A DNA stretch of 64,000 nucleotides from Alteromonas gracilis (lineage in GTDB: Bacteria; Pseudomonadota; Gammaproteobacteria; Enterobacterales; Alteromonadaceae). Numbering within the stretch: position 1 is the first letter of the stretch; each line of letters begins with the position of its first letter. This document shows positions 36,562 to 44,713 of this stretch, piece by piece. The notes beneath the pieces are model-generated. The model searched no databases and was not told the origin of the DNA. It saw only the letters and a program-made list of their open reading frames with translations. The stretch lies in NCBI RefSeq assembly GCF_002993325.1, contig NZ_PVNO01000024.1:124001-188000 (forward strand). The letters are read 5' to 3'. The position numbers and the translations under genes were made by a program.

Positions 36562-37743
36562 TTATTCCTCAAGCAAAGATTGCAGACGTTTTTGTCGGCT
36601 TAAATACACCTGATGACCGTCGTGCTCTGGCGTCGAAAGGGCCAAAGCTTTATTCACATTCTCCAGTGATTTCTCATATTCACCCATGCGCTCGTAGCCA
36701 TACGCTAAGCCATTATACGCATCTGGAGTCTGCGGATATTTGGCGATAGCATGTTCAAACAAGTCAATAGCCTTGTCATAGTTCTGTAAACCTACGTAGT
36801 GATAGCCTAACTCACGAATGACCCATTCCGGTGCTTCCAGTTTCTCGCCTCGCTGTCTTGAAACGCGGGCATAATACTCGCTGATACTATTCACATCGCC
36901 AGTGTACTGCTGCGGCATCAAATAGGCTGATAAAAACAGGTGGTGGTAAGCGCTAAAAGTAGACGCGGCAGTAACCAGATTATGCGGGACATCGGCATAG
37001 GCTTCATTTTCCCACCTTAAGCCAGCGGGTTGGTTAGCTCGCATTCCAGAAATCATGTCGTTGTAATAAGAACGCATGGGGGCGCCTTCATTACCAATAG
37101 ACGTGTAAATATAATGGTCTAATTGGTTGGCAGATTTTAAGAACGCAACCACCCGCTTTGCAGATGCGCCATAATTCCACCAAACTGCAGCACTGTAAGT
37201 AAGCGCGGCGTTAAAAAGCTCAGGTTTTTGGGAAAGCGCGTATAACGCAAATACACCACCTGCTGATGCGCCCTCAATCACTCGAAAGTCATGCACACGA
37301 TATTTACTCTCTACCACGGGCATAAGTTCGGTGGTTATAAAAGAAAGAAACTTTGCTCCGCCACCACCATAGCCTACTGGCCCGTTTGGATCTTCATTTG
37401 CCGTTGGGTAAAGATCTCGAAGACGGTCGGTATTTTCAATCGCTACTATAATCACTTCTGGCGCAGCATTTTGAGATTGGAGCGACTCCAGTACCGCATT
37501 CATTACAGGAAGGTTGCTCCCTCCATCAAGTCGATAAACAACGGGATATTTCTTATCAGGATTTTCCGCATAGCTTTTAGGAAGCTGAACCACCACTTCT
37601 CGTTGCTCGTTTAACACATGGGATTGGAGTTTCTCTACTTTGAGTTCGTAACGCTGACTGTCTGTGTCAGGCTCACTGCTAACCGTAAAACTTGGTAAAG
37701 CAAAAAATAATAGGGCAATAATGGTGTGTAAATATGACTTCAA
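36562..37743 (-). CDS. Exported esterase-family alpha/beta hydrolase with C-terminal TPRs
   Basis: This 393-residue protein has a signal peptide ending near 'FTVSS'. Residues about 40-270 form an esterase D/enterochelin-esterase-like alpha/beta hydrolase: 'QREVVVQLPKSYAENPDKKYPV' (quoted by ends), 'VVYRLDGGSNLP', 'EVIIVAIENTDRLRDLYP', and the nucleophile elbow 'EGASAGGVFALY' (serine in G-A-S-A-G). A late His in 'DVPHNLVTAAS' is a plausible third catalytic residue. The last 100 residues are TPR-like ('NYDKAIDLFEHAIAKYP', 'GEYEKSLENVNKAL'). TTG start with AAAGGA upstream. The hydrolase-TPR fusion suggests a periplasmic esterase; the substrate is unknown. Confidence 0.8.
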   Translation of the reverse strand: MKSYLHTIIALLFFALPSFTVSSEPDTDSQRYELKVEKLQSHVLNEQREVVVQLPKSYAENPDKKYPVVYRLDGGSNLPVMNAVLESLQSQNAAPEVIIVAIENTDRLRDLYPTANEDPNGPVGYGGGGAKFLSFITTELMPVVESKYRVHDFRVIEGASAGGVFALYALSQKPELFNAALTYSAAVWWNYGASAKRVVAFLKSANQLDHYIYTSIGNEGAPMRSYYNDMISGMRANQPAGLRWENEAYADVPHNLVTAASTFSAYHHLFLSAYLMPQQYTGDVNSISEYYARVSRQRGEKLEAPEWVIRELGYHYVGLQNYDKAIDLFEHAIAKYPQTPDAYNGLAYGYERMGEYEKSLENVNKALALSTPEHDGHQVYLSRQKRLQSLLEE

Positions 37744-37890
37744 ATTTAAATCCTTTTATATAACCCCATGTTCTACAAGCACTGTCTTTGAGTAAAGAAT
37801 TTGAATATCGGCTAGATTGGGCACGGGCGTCTTTTTTAATTTATGTTTTTAAAGAAGTTTATTAGAACTATCTTTACTCATACGTCTAAA

Positions 37891-39603
37891 TTACTCCGTG
37901 TCCTCCACTTTGGCAATACGGGAATTTTTTGCAGACATGTCGCCGCCCAAATATTTGGTCAGCGTCGCGTATAACTCCGACCTATTGACTGGTTTCGTGA
38001 GGTATCCATCCATTCCTGACGCTAACGCTTTATCTATCTCTTCTACAACTACCGCAGCAGTGAACGCGATAATAGGAATAGTGATATTTGCCTGTCGCAA
38101 CGCAAATGCAGCTTCAGAGCCGTTCATTTCAGGCATATGTAAATCCATTAAGATAAGGTCGAAATTATGATTATGCGCAAGCTCTACGGCTTGCTTTCCG
38201 TTATTAGCTAGTACGACCTTAAGCCCTAAATCTTCCAACAACGATTTGGCCACGACCTGATTAATGTCATTGTCCTCGGCCACTAGCACGCTAAGATTCG
38301 AGAACGACGGTACATTCACTTGTTCAAAAACGTCAATTGGGCTCTCTGCAATTTCAAACGGCAGCTCAAAATAAAATTCACTTCCTTCACCCTGAGCACT
38401 TAGCAGATAAACCGTGCCGCCCATTGCTTCAACTAAGCTTTTTACTATCTGTAAACCCAGTCCTGTACCACCATGCACTCGATTTATGCTGCTGTTAGCT
38501 TGGGTAAAAGCATCGAATACACGTTCTTGTTCAGAGGCATTAATCCCCTCTCCCGTATCTTTGACTGAAAACCGGACAAATTGATGAGTCTTTGACGCTT
38601 CCCCTTTCGCCAAACATAAGGTGACGCTTCCGTGATGAGTGAACTTTATCGCGTTGCTCACTAAATTGTTTAATATTTGAGAAAGGCGCGTTGCATCACC
38701 CACTACACAGGTATTCAATTTTTTATCGACATTTATTCGCAATGAAATGGCTTTGTTCTCTGCTAATTGCGCATAGAAAGCTACACAATCTTTGGCAGCA
38801 CGTTTTAGGTCGAAGGGGATAGATTCCAATGTGAGTTTTCCCGCATTCAGTTTAGAGAGGTCTAGAACGTCATTCAAAATGCGATTAAGTGAAAGCCCTG
38901 AACGCTGGATCTTTTCCAAATTTGGTCGCACCTTTTCTGTGATCTCATTGGATAACACAACATCGGTCAAGCCCAGAATACCGTTTAACGGCGTGCGGAT
39001 TTCATGTGACATAGTTGCAAGAAACCGCGATTGTGCAGCCGAAGCTTGTTTTTCACTCTCAAGTGCTCTGTTTAGCTCAAGGGATTTCTTTTTACTCTCC
39101 AGCAAGGCTTTCTCCAACTGACTTGCCAAGACATAGATGATTAGAGAAACAACCACATTTGTTAAGCATAACCTTAACCAAAGGGCTTCATCGTAAGGTT
39201 TATCATAGAAAGGGACAAAAAACGTGCTGCTTGCAAGCACTACCATGGCAACAACTCTCCAACTATTAGAGAGCAACAAAATAGGAAATATGGTGGCAAT
39301 AGGCGCCAAGGTTGCGGGCATAAGTCCATTGCTTATTACCAAATAAGGGGCGACTGGAATCGTGAGCAAGGCCCACAATTTTGCCAATAGTTCCTGATAT
39401 TTAGGAAAGGTGAGACCTGCTGCTGATATAGAACACCAGGAAAGACCGAAAAATGATGCCACATAAACGTTATCGGGTTGTTTAATAGCGATAACCGCTA
39501 CGATCAATAAAGAAAAACCTAGCAAAATTTTGAAGCCCGCGCTTCGCAAGCTCGCAGTGACTTCGCCAAATGATTCAGGTGTTGTGGTGTACTGCTTCGA
39601 CAT
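37891..39603 (-). CDS. Hybrid sensor histidine kinase/response regulator
   Basis: The 570-residue protein has an N-terminal membrane domain of about six hydrophobic segments (residues 22-162) with almost no periplasmic part, a short coiled coil (163-190), a HisKA domain with the phospho-acceptor H200 in 'SHEIRTPLNG', an HATPase domain with 'LVSNAIKFTHHG', 'VKDTGEGI' and 'HGGTGLGLQIVK', and a C-terminal receiver with Asp487 in 'LMDLHMPEMNG' and 'YLTKPV'. No HPt or output domain is present, so phosphate should pass to a separate protein. It is monocistronic; the signal is unknown. Confidence 0.92.
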   Translation of the reverse strand: MSKQYTTTPESFGEVTASLRSAGFKILLGFSLLIVAVIAIKQPDNVYVASFFGLSWCSISAAGLTFPKYQELLAKLWALLTIPVAPYLVISNGLMPATLAPIATIFPILLLSNSWRVVAMVVLASSTFFVPFYDKPYDEALWLRLCLTNVVVSLIIYVLASQLEKALLESKKKSLELNRALESEKQASAAQSRFLATMSHEIRTPLNGILGLTDVVLSNEITEKVRPNLEKIQRSGLSLNRILNDVLDLSKLNAGKLTLESIPFDLKRAAKDCVAFYAQLAENKAISLRINVDKKLNTCVVGDATRLSQILNNLVSNAIKFTHHGSVTLCLAKGEASKTHQFVRFSVKDTGEGINASEQERVFDAFTQANSSINRVHGGTGLGLQIVKSLVEAMGGTVYLLSAQGEGSEFYFELPFEIAESPIDVFEQVNVPSFSNLSVLVAEDNDINQVVAKSLLEDLGLKVVLANNGKQAVELAHNHNFDLILMDLHMPEMNGSEAAFALRQANITIPIIAFTAAVVVEEIDKALASGMDGYLTKPVNRSELYATLTKYLGGDMSAKNSRIAKVEDTE

Positions 39604-39675
39604 TAGGCGTTCTAAAGATGAGTAAATAGCTGATAACTCAGTATAAGTACTAAACAGCGTCTCTGCATAAAAATA

Positions 39676-39693
39676 ATGGGGTCAGTGTACTTT
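39676..39693. repeat. Single REP-like arm (GGGGTCAGTGTAC variant)
   Basis: ATGGGGTCAGTGTACTTT is one base off the arm of the palindromes at 40886 and 41291. It has no mirrored partner nearby. Confidence 0.55.
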
Positions 39694-39874
39694 TCCCAAG
39701 CAATCTGCTCCGCTCCGATTACCCATTCTTGGCCTGAACCTTGCTGCCGAACCTTACTAATATATTGAATAGTAGTGTCTTAAGCCTTGCCTACAGCATT
39801 CAAAGGCTTTTAGACTCCTTCTTGTTCCATTGTATGCACCCGTTTGGTGCGCAAATAAATTAAATAAGGTCACT

Positions 39875-40879
39875 ATGCGCTTAAGTAGTTTTGTTTTATT
39901 CGTATGTATATCACTGTCGTCTTTCGCTAACGACGACACCAGCCAATATGGCCCGAAAGATTTTTCAAATGTATCGAACAAATGGACGGCTGTTGTTGCC
40001 GCCTACGAGCCCGAAATTGAAGCCATAGATGCTGCATTTGCTGATATAGATGACGCTCAAATTACGCAAACCATCTATATAAAAGGAGTTAAATACCAAC
40101 TTGGCACCTACAAAGGTGAGCCCATTGTTGTATTTAGTACGGGTGTCAGCATCACTAATGCTGCGATGACAGTACAGATGGCGCTGGATTACTTTCCTAT
40201 TGATAAGTTGGTGATGATGGGGATTGCTGGCGCCATCAACCCTAAATACACCCCTGGTGATATTGCTGTGCCTGAACGCTGGTACTTCCACGATGAATCT
40301 GTCTATATCAATCCGAAAAAAGATGATGCTAGCGCCTATGAGTTACCTGACTATTACGCTAAACAACTCGAATATTACAAAGCGCGCCGGGACACAGATG
40401 AGCATGCCCCTAACTATAAAAACATAGGATTTATTCACCCTACTGAAGTCGCCGTTGTGAAAGAAGGATGGGATGCTCGCAGGAGAATGCCATACTTTAC
40501 TGCCGATAAAGCGTTGTTAGAAATGGCAAAACGTGCGCTCAAAAAGATCCCGCCTATCACTATGCCATCAGGTAAAGAAATACTGGTAGATATAGGCGGT
40601 AACGGGGTAACCGGCTCTGTGTTCGTAGACAACGCCAAATATCGCGAATGGCTACGGGACGTTTATACCGCAGATGTAGCTGAAATGGAATCGGCAACAG
40701 TTGCACAGGTGAGTTTTGTAAACGATGTGGACTGGCTAATTATCCGCTCAATCAGCGACCTAGCTGGCGGGCAGCACGGTAAAAATGTAGAGAATGTGTT
40801 TGACGCTATAGCCTCTGGTACCGGCACCAAGCTGCTACTTGGCATACTTGATGAGCTTGTAGCAACCGACCCACAATAG
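39875..40879 (+). CDS. Exported MTA/SAH nucleosidase-like phosphorylase-superfamily protein
   Basis: The 334-residue protein starting at ATG 39875 has a signal peptide ('FVLFVCISLSSFA'). The rest resembles the purine nucleoside phosphorylase/MTA-SAH nucleosidase superfamily: 'VVFSTGVSITNAAMTVQMALD' (quoted by ends), 'MMGIAGAINPKYTPGDIAVP', the ligand-binding 'VAEMESATVAQVSF' and the catalytic-Asp region 'IIRSISDLAGG'. Cytoplasmic MTA/SAH nucleosidases are about 230 residues; this one has an inserted helical segment (about 135-215) and works outside the cytoplasm. It probably cleaves a nucleoside in the periplasm. AAGG is before the ATG; REP-like palindromes lie on both sides. Confidence 0.8.
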   Translation: MRLSSFVLFVCISLSSFANDDTSQYGPKDFSNVSNKWTAVVAAYEPEIEAIDAAFADIDDAQITQTIYIKGVKYQLGTYKGEPIVVFSTGVSITNAAMTVQMALDYFPIDKLVMMGIAGAINPKYTPGDIAVPERWYFHDESVYINPKKDDASAYELPDYYAKQLEYYKARRDTDEHAPNYKNIGFIHPTEVAVVKEGWDARRRMPYFTADKALLEMAKRALKKIPPITMPSGKEILVDIGGNGVTGSVFVDNAKYREWLRDVYTADVAEMESATVAQVSFVNDVDWLIIRSISDLAGGQHGKNVENVFDAIASGTGTKLLLGILDELVATDPQ

Positions 40880-40885
40880 ATAATA

Positions 40886-40929
40886 AATGGGGTCAGAGTA
40901 CTTTTTAACTGATGTACTCTGACCCCATT
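40886..40929. repeat. REP-like palindrome 1
   Basis: AATGGGGTCAGAGTAC (40886-40901) and GTACTCTGACCCCATT (40914-40929) are a perfect 16-bp inverted repeat with a 12-base loop. It begins 7 bases after the nucleosidase gene ends and precedes the 3' end of the small lipoprotein gene. Confidence 0.85.
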
Positions 40930-40939
40930 ATTTAAAAAT

Positions 40940-41206
40940 TCAGTTTCTGTTGGAGAACGCTCGTTGCAATATTGCTACCATTAGGTCGCCAAACAATGCC
41001 CCCGGCGCTGAACGTTCCGCTCGCCTAGCTTGATAGGATTCATCGAGACAATGCTGTAAACGTGCATTAGCCACTTCTGCACTGTTTGTTTCGACCTCAT
41101 CAACCTGTTCAATGCATTTGTCAGTGTGTACCATGCTTGTCGTACTGCAGCCCCCTAAAGCAAAGCATGTCGTGAGCAGGACAATTAATATCTTAACATT
41201 TTTCAT
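40940..41206 (-). CDS. Small lipoprotein, paralogue of the one at 36271
   Basis: An 88-residue lipoprotein with a typical signal and lipobox 'CFALGGCSTTS'. The mature domain has 'HTDKCIEQVDEVETN', 'VANARLQHCLDESY' and 'QARRAERSAPG'; the second cysteine and the ARRAER motif are shared with the protein at 36271-36555. AAGGAAAGG precedes the ATG. The gene is bracketed by REP-like palindromes, which suggests a mobile or duplicated segment. Function is unknown. Confidence 0.75.
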   Translation of the reverse strand: MKNVKILIVLLTTCFALGGCSTTSMVHTDKCIEQVDEVETNSAEVANARLQHCLDESYQARRAERSAPGALFGDLMVAILQRAFSNRN

Positions 41207-41290
41207 AGCTTACCTTTCCTTAGTACACAATGAATACAATTCGCCTTATTGAATAAGTGTAGTGTTTGGTTACGTATTGTTCAATAAAGG

Positions 41291-41335
41291 ATTGGGGTCA
41301 GAGTACTTTTTAGAAAAATGTACTCTGACCCCAAT
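41291..41335. repeat. REP-like palindrome 2
   Basis: ATTGGGGTCAGAGTAC (41291-41306) and GTACTCTGACCCCAAT (41320-41335) form a perfect 16-bp inverted repeat with a 13-base loop; same core as palindrome 1. Confidence 0.85.
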
Positions 41336-41359
41336 TCTTTGAGCTGCTACACCGTTAAT

Positions 41360-41374
41360 GTACTCTGACCCCAT
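41360..41374. repeat. Single REP-like arm
   Basis: GTACTCTGACCCCAT is one arm of the same element without its mirror, 25 bases after palindrome 2. Confidence 0.7.
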
Positions 41375-41386
41375 AATTTTAGATAC

Positions 41387-41417
41387 AAAAAAGCCCCAAC
41401 CTAGGTTGGGGCTTTTT
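41387..41417 (-). terminator. Terminator of the second aconitase gene
   Basis: AAGCCCCAACCTAGGTTGGGGCTT is, in effect, an AAGCCCCAAC/GTTGGGGCTT stem; on the minus strand it is followed by six T. It ends 24 bases from the aconitase stop codon. Confidence 0.85.
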
Positions 41418-41440
41418 AAGATTTACTTAGCGTTAAAAGC

Positions 41441-44251
41441 TTATACGCGCTTAACGGCTACATCAGCTTCGAACTTAGGCTTAACTGCCAAGTCTTCAGA
41501 AGGCGGAGCAAACTTGGTTAGGTCAATGCCTGCAACGGCTTGCTTGTACTCTTCCGTTGTTGGGAAGCGGCCAAGTACGGTTGAAAGTACTACTAGCGGC
41601 GTAGAGCCAAGTAGCGACTCACCTTTCTTCTCATCAGAGTCAGCTACAACACGGCCTTGGAAAAGACGCGTTGACGTTGCAATTACTGTATCGCCCGGCT
41701 CAGCTTTTTCTTGGTTACCCATACATAGGTTACATCCAGGACGCTCTAGGTAAAGAATGTTGTCGTACTTAGTACGCGCCGCTTCTTTAGGCTTAGCATC
41801 ATCAAATTCAAAGCCAGCGTACTTCTGAAGGATTTCCCAATCACCTTCTGCTTTTAGCTCATCAACAATGTTGTATGTTGGTGGCGCAACAACAAGTGGT
41901 GCTTTGAATTCTACAGAGCCGTTAAGCTTCTCTAGGTTACGTAGCATTTGTGCGATGATTTGCATATCGCCTTTGTGCACCATACAAGAACCCACGAAGC
42001 CTAGGTCTACTGGCTTACCATCGTAGTAAGAAACCGGGCGGATAACATCGTGAGTATAACGCTTAGATACGTCGTCGTTGTTTACGTCTGGGTCAGCAAT
42101 CATTGGCTCGTCGATTTGGTCCAAATCAACAACCACTTCTGCGTAGTACTTAGCATTGTCATCTGGTGCAAGCGCTGGCTCTTCGCCAGACTTAATTTCA
42201 GCGATACGCTTATCAGCAAGGTCAATTAGCCCCTGAAGCATTTTAGCTTCGTTGTCCATCCCCTTGTCGATCATGATTTGAATACGCGTCTTGGCAAGTT
42301 CAAGAGACGCAATCATAGTTTCGTTGTCAGAAATACAGATTGACGCTTTCGCTTTCATTTCTGCAGTCCAGTCGGTGAAAGTAAACGCTTGGTCAGCCAG
42401 TAGCGTACCGATTTGTACTTCAATTACACGGCCTTGGAATACGTTCTCACCAGCGAATTGCTTCAGCATTTGCGCTTGTGTCGCGTGAACCACGTCACGG
42501 AAGTCCATATGCTCTTTCATGCTGCCTTTAAAGGTCACTTTCACAGACTCTGGAATTGGCATTGCCGCTTCACCTGTTGCAAGTGCTAATGCAACCGTGC
42601 CTGAGTCGGCACCGAATGCTACACCTTTTGACATACGGGTATGTGAGTCACCACCAATGATGATAGCGCGGTCGTCTACCGTGATGTCGTTAAGCACTTT
42701 GTGAATAACGTCAGTCATTGAGTGATACACACCTTTAGGGTCACGTGCTGTGATTACACCAAAGTTGTTCATGAATGACATAAGCTTAGGAATGTTAGCC
42801 TGCGCTTTCTTATCCCAAACCGACGCTGTGTGACAGCCAGACTGATATGCACCGTCAACAAGTGGAGAGATTGTTGACGCAGCCATTGACTCTAGCTCTT
42901 GGCAAGTCATTGGGCCCGTGGTGTCCTGAGAACCCACGATATTTACTCTAACGCGCACATCAGAACCAGCGTGTAGTGGTGCATCAGAGTTTACGCCAAC
43001 CGCATTGCGATTAAAGATTTTCTCAACAGCAGTTAGGCCTTGGCCTTCGTGCGATACTTCTTTAGAAGGTGCATATACCGCTGGCGCCTCAATACCTAAC
43101 GTGCGTGCTGCAAAAGACTGTAGCTGCTTACCGAATACTACCGCGTAAGAACCACCCGCCTTCATGAACTCCATTTTTTGAGGAGTAAACGACGCAGACA
43201 CGTCAGCTAATTCTTCTGAACCATTGTAAAGCTTCTTCGCTTTAGTATCGATAGTTAACACCGTACCAGTTGCTACCGAGTATGCTTCTTCTAGTACTGG
43301 GTCGCCGTTAGCATCGCGAACAATTTCACCGTTTTCGTCTGTTTTCTTAACCCAGTTTTTAAGGTCAAGACCAATACCACCGGTTACATCTACGGTAGTT
43401 AGGAAGATTGGGGCGATACCATTAGTACCAGCAACAATTGGCGCTTTGTTTACAAACGGAATGTAAGGACTTGTTGGCTCACCTGCCCATAGAGCCACGT
43501 TGTTCACACCAGACATACGTGATGAACCTACGCCCATAGTGCCTTTTTCAGCAATTAGCATTACTTTAGCGTTAGGGTGCTTTTTGCCTAACTCAACGAT
43601 TTCTTGCTGTGCTTCAGGGGTGATCATGCACTTACCGTGAAGTTCACGGTCTGCACGAGAGTGCGCTTGGTTACCTGGAGAAAGAAGGTCAGTTGAAATA
43701 TCACCTTCTGCGGCAATATACGTTACCACTTCAATTTTTTCTGGAACGTCAGGCAGCTTGGTAAAGAACTCAGCTTTTGCATAGCTTTCTAGTACGTCTT
43801 TAGCAATCGCGTTACCCGCTTTAAATGCTGTTTCTAAACGTTCAGTATCCGCTTCGTACAGATAAACCTGAGTTTTCAATACTTCAGCTGCTGGTTTAGC
43901 AACTGCTTCATTATCAGAAAGCGCTAGGTCTAAAAGCGCCTCTACTGATGGACCACCCTTCATGTGTGAAAGAAGCTCAAGTGCAAACTCAGGCGTAATT
44001 TCTTCTACTTGTTCTTCGCCAAGTACAATTTCCTTTAGAAACTGTGCTTTAACAACAGCTGCAGGAGTGGTACCCGGCAACGTGTTATAGATAAAGAATT
44101 TTAGAGAGTCTTCGCGGTGCTCGTTTGTTGTATCTTTTATTTGAGCAATAATTTCAGACAGCAGATCTGCACTGTCAATAGGCTTAGGGTTAAGACCTAA
44201 TTCCGTTTTACGGGTTTCGATCTCTGCCAGATATTCTGAATACAAACTCAT
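41441..44251 (-). CDS. Second, divergent AcnB-type aconitate hydratase
   Basis: This 936-residue protein is a second aconitase B. The Fe-S cysteines are in 'GSCMVHKGDMQIIAQML' and 'GCNLCMGNQEKAEPG'; 'EKGTMGVGSSRMSGVNNVAL', 'GSQDTTGPMT' and 'GGDSHTRMSKGVAFGADSG' are further family blocks. It differs strongly from the acnB at 32209: it starts 'MSLYSEYLAEIETRK', is about 65 residues longer, and has inserts around residues 355-375 and near the C-terminus. In these features it resembles the aconitase B type I know from Bacteroidota, so ancient transfer is possible. The gene has its own terminator and a 460-base upstream region. TCA-cycle or methylcitrate-cycle use cannot be told apart from sequence. 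Confidence 0.9.
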   Translation of the reverse strand: MSLYSEYLAEIETRKTELGLNPKPIDSADLLSEIIAQIKDTTNEHREDSLKFFIYNTLPGTTPAAVVKAQFLKEIVLGEEQVEEITPEFALELLSHMKGGPSVEALLDLALSDNEAVAKPAAEVLKTQVYLYEADTERLETAFKAGNAIAKDVLESYAKAEFFTKLPDVPEKIEVVTYIAAEGDISTDLLSPGNQAHSRADRELHGKCMITPEAQQEIVELGKKHPNAKVMLIAEKGTMGVGSSRMSGVNNVALWAGEPTSPYIPFVNKAPIVAGTNGIAPIFLTTVDVTGGIGLDLKNWVKKTDENGEIVRDANGDPVLEEAYSVATGTVLTIDTKAKKLYNGSEELADVSASFTPQKMEFMKAGGSYAVVFGKQLQSFAARTLGIEAPAVYAPSKEVSHEGQGLTAVEKIFNRNAVGVNSDAPLHAGSDVRVRVNIVGSQDTTGPMTCQELESMAASTISPLVDGAYQSGCHTASVWDKKAQANIPKLMSFMNNFGVITARDPKGVYHSMTDVIHKVLNDITVDDRAIIIGGDSHTRMSKGVAFGADSGTVALALATGEAAMPIPESVKVTFKGSMKEHMDFRDVVHATQAQMLKQFAGENVFQGRVIEVQIGTLLADQAFTFTDWTAEMKAKASICISDNETMIASLELAKTRIQIMIDKGMDNEAKMLQGLIDLADKRIAEIKSGEEPALAPDDNAKYYAEVVVDLDQIDEPMIADPDVNNDDVSKRYTHDVIRPVSYYDGKPVDLGFVGSCMVHKGDMQIIAQMLRNLEKLNGSVEFKAPLVVAPPTYNIVDELKAEGDWEILQKYAGFEFDDAKPKEAARTKYDNILYLERPGCNLCMGNQEKAEPGDTVIATSTRLFQGRVVADSDEKKGESLLGSTPLVVLSTVLGRFPTTEEYKQAVAGIDLTKFAPPSEDLAVKPKFEADVAVKRV

Positions 44252-44713
44252 ATAGTTCTCTCGGTCTTAGTTTTACTTGGGCGTAGTGTTAAGTCGGTCT
44301 TAGCTATACGCATATAAAAATGAAGGGTATTTTAACCGATTTTCACGGCTTACGTAATGTTTGCATTAAAAGAGATGGGGTATGTGCCAACCGATATTTT
44401 ACCTATACATACGTCCTTGAACCTTGTCTCTGTTAGCGCATAAAAAGGACGGAAATGAGAAAAATTGAAATTTTATTCTTTATTTTCATTGCGTTAAAAA
44501 TTCACTCTGAAATTCACTCTATTGTTTTTGATTATTGTTCAGTAACAAACTAAATAAATAACCGTGTTGTGTTTATGCCAGACATTTATAATATTTATGG
44601 TACTACCAGTACAAATTACATACAAAAGAATCTCTGCACGACCTCTATTGGTCTGACCTTCAACCCTGCCGCATTGGCAATGCTTTGAACCACATCAAAG
44701 CGTCGCCCATCGC
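44252..44713. other. Intergenic region upstream of the second aconitase
   Basis: This 462-base AT-rich stretch between the sugar dehydrogenase 3' end and the aconitase start should hold the aconitase promoter. AATTCACTCT occurs twice in tandem (44499-44508 and 44511-44520), a possible direct-repeat operator. A short open frame on the minus strand (44616-44790) is discussed under rejected items. Confidence 0.4.

Noticed and set aside
39676..41374. Insertion sequence or transposon around the REP cluster
   Set aside because: No transposase gene, target duplication or long terminal repeats are visible; only short palindromes are present.
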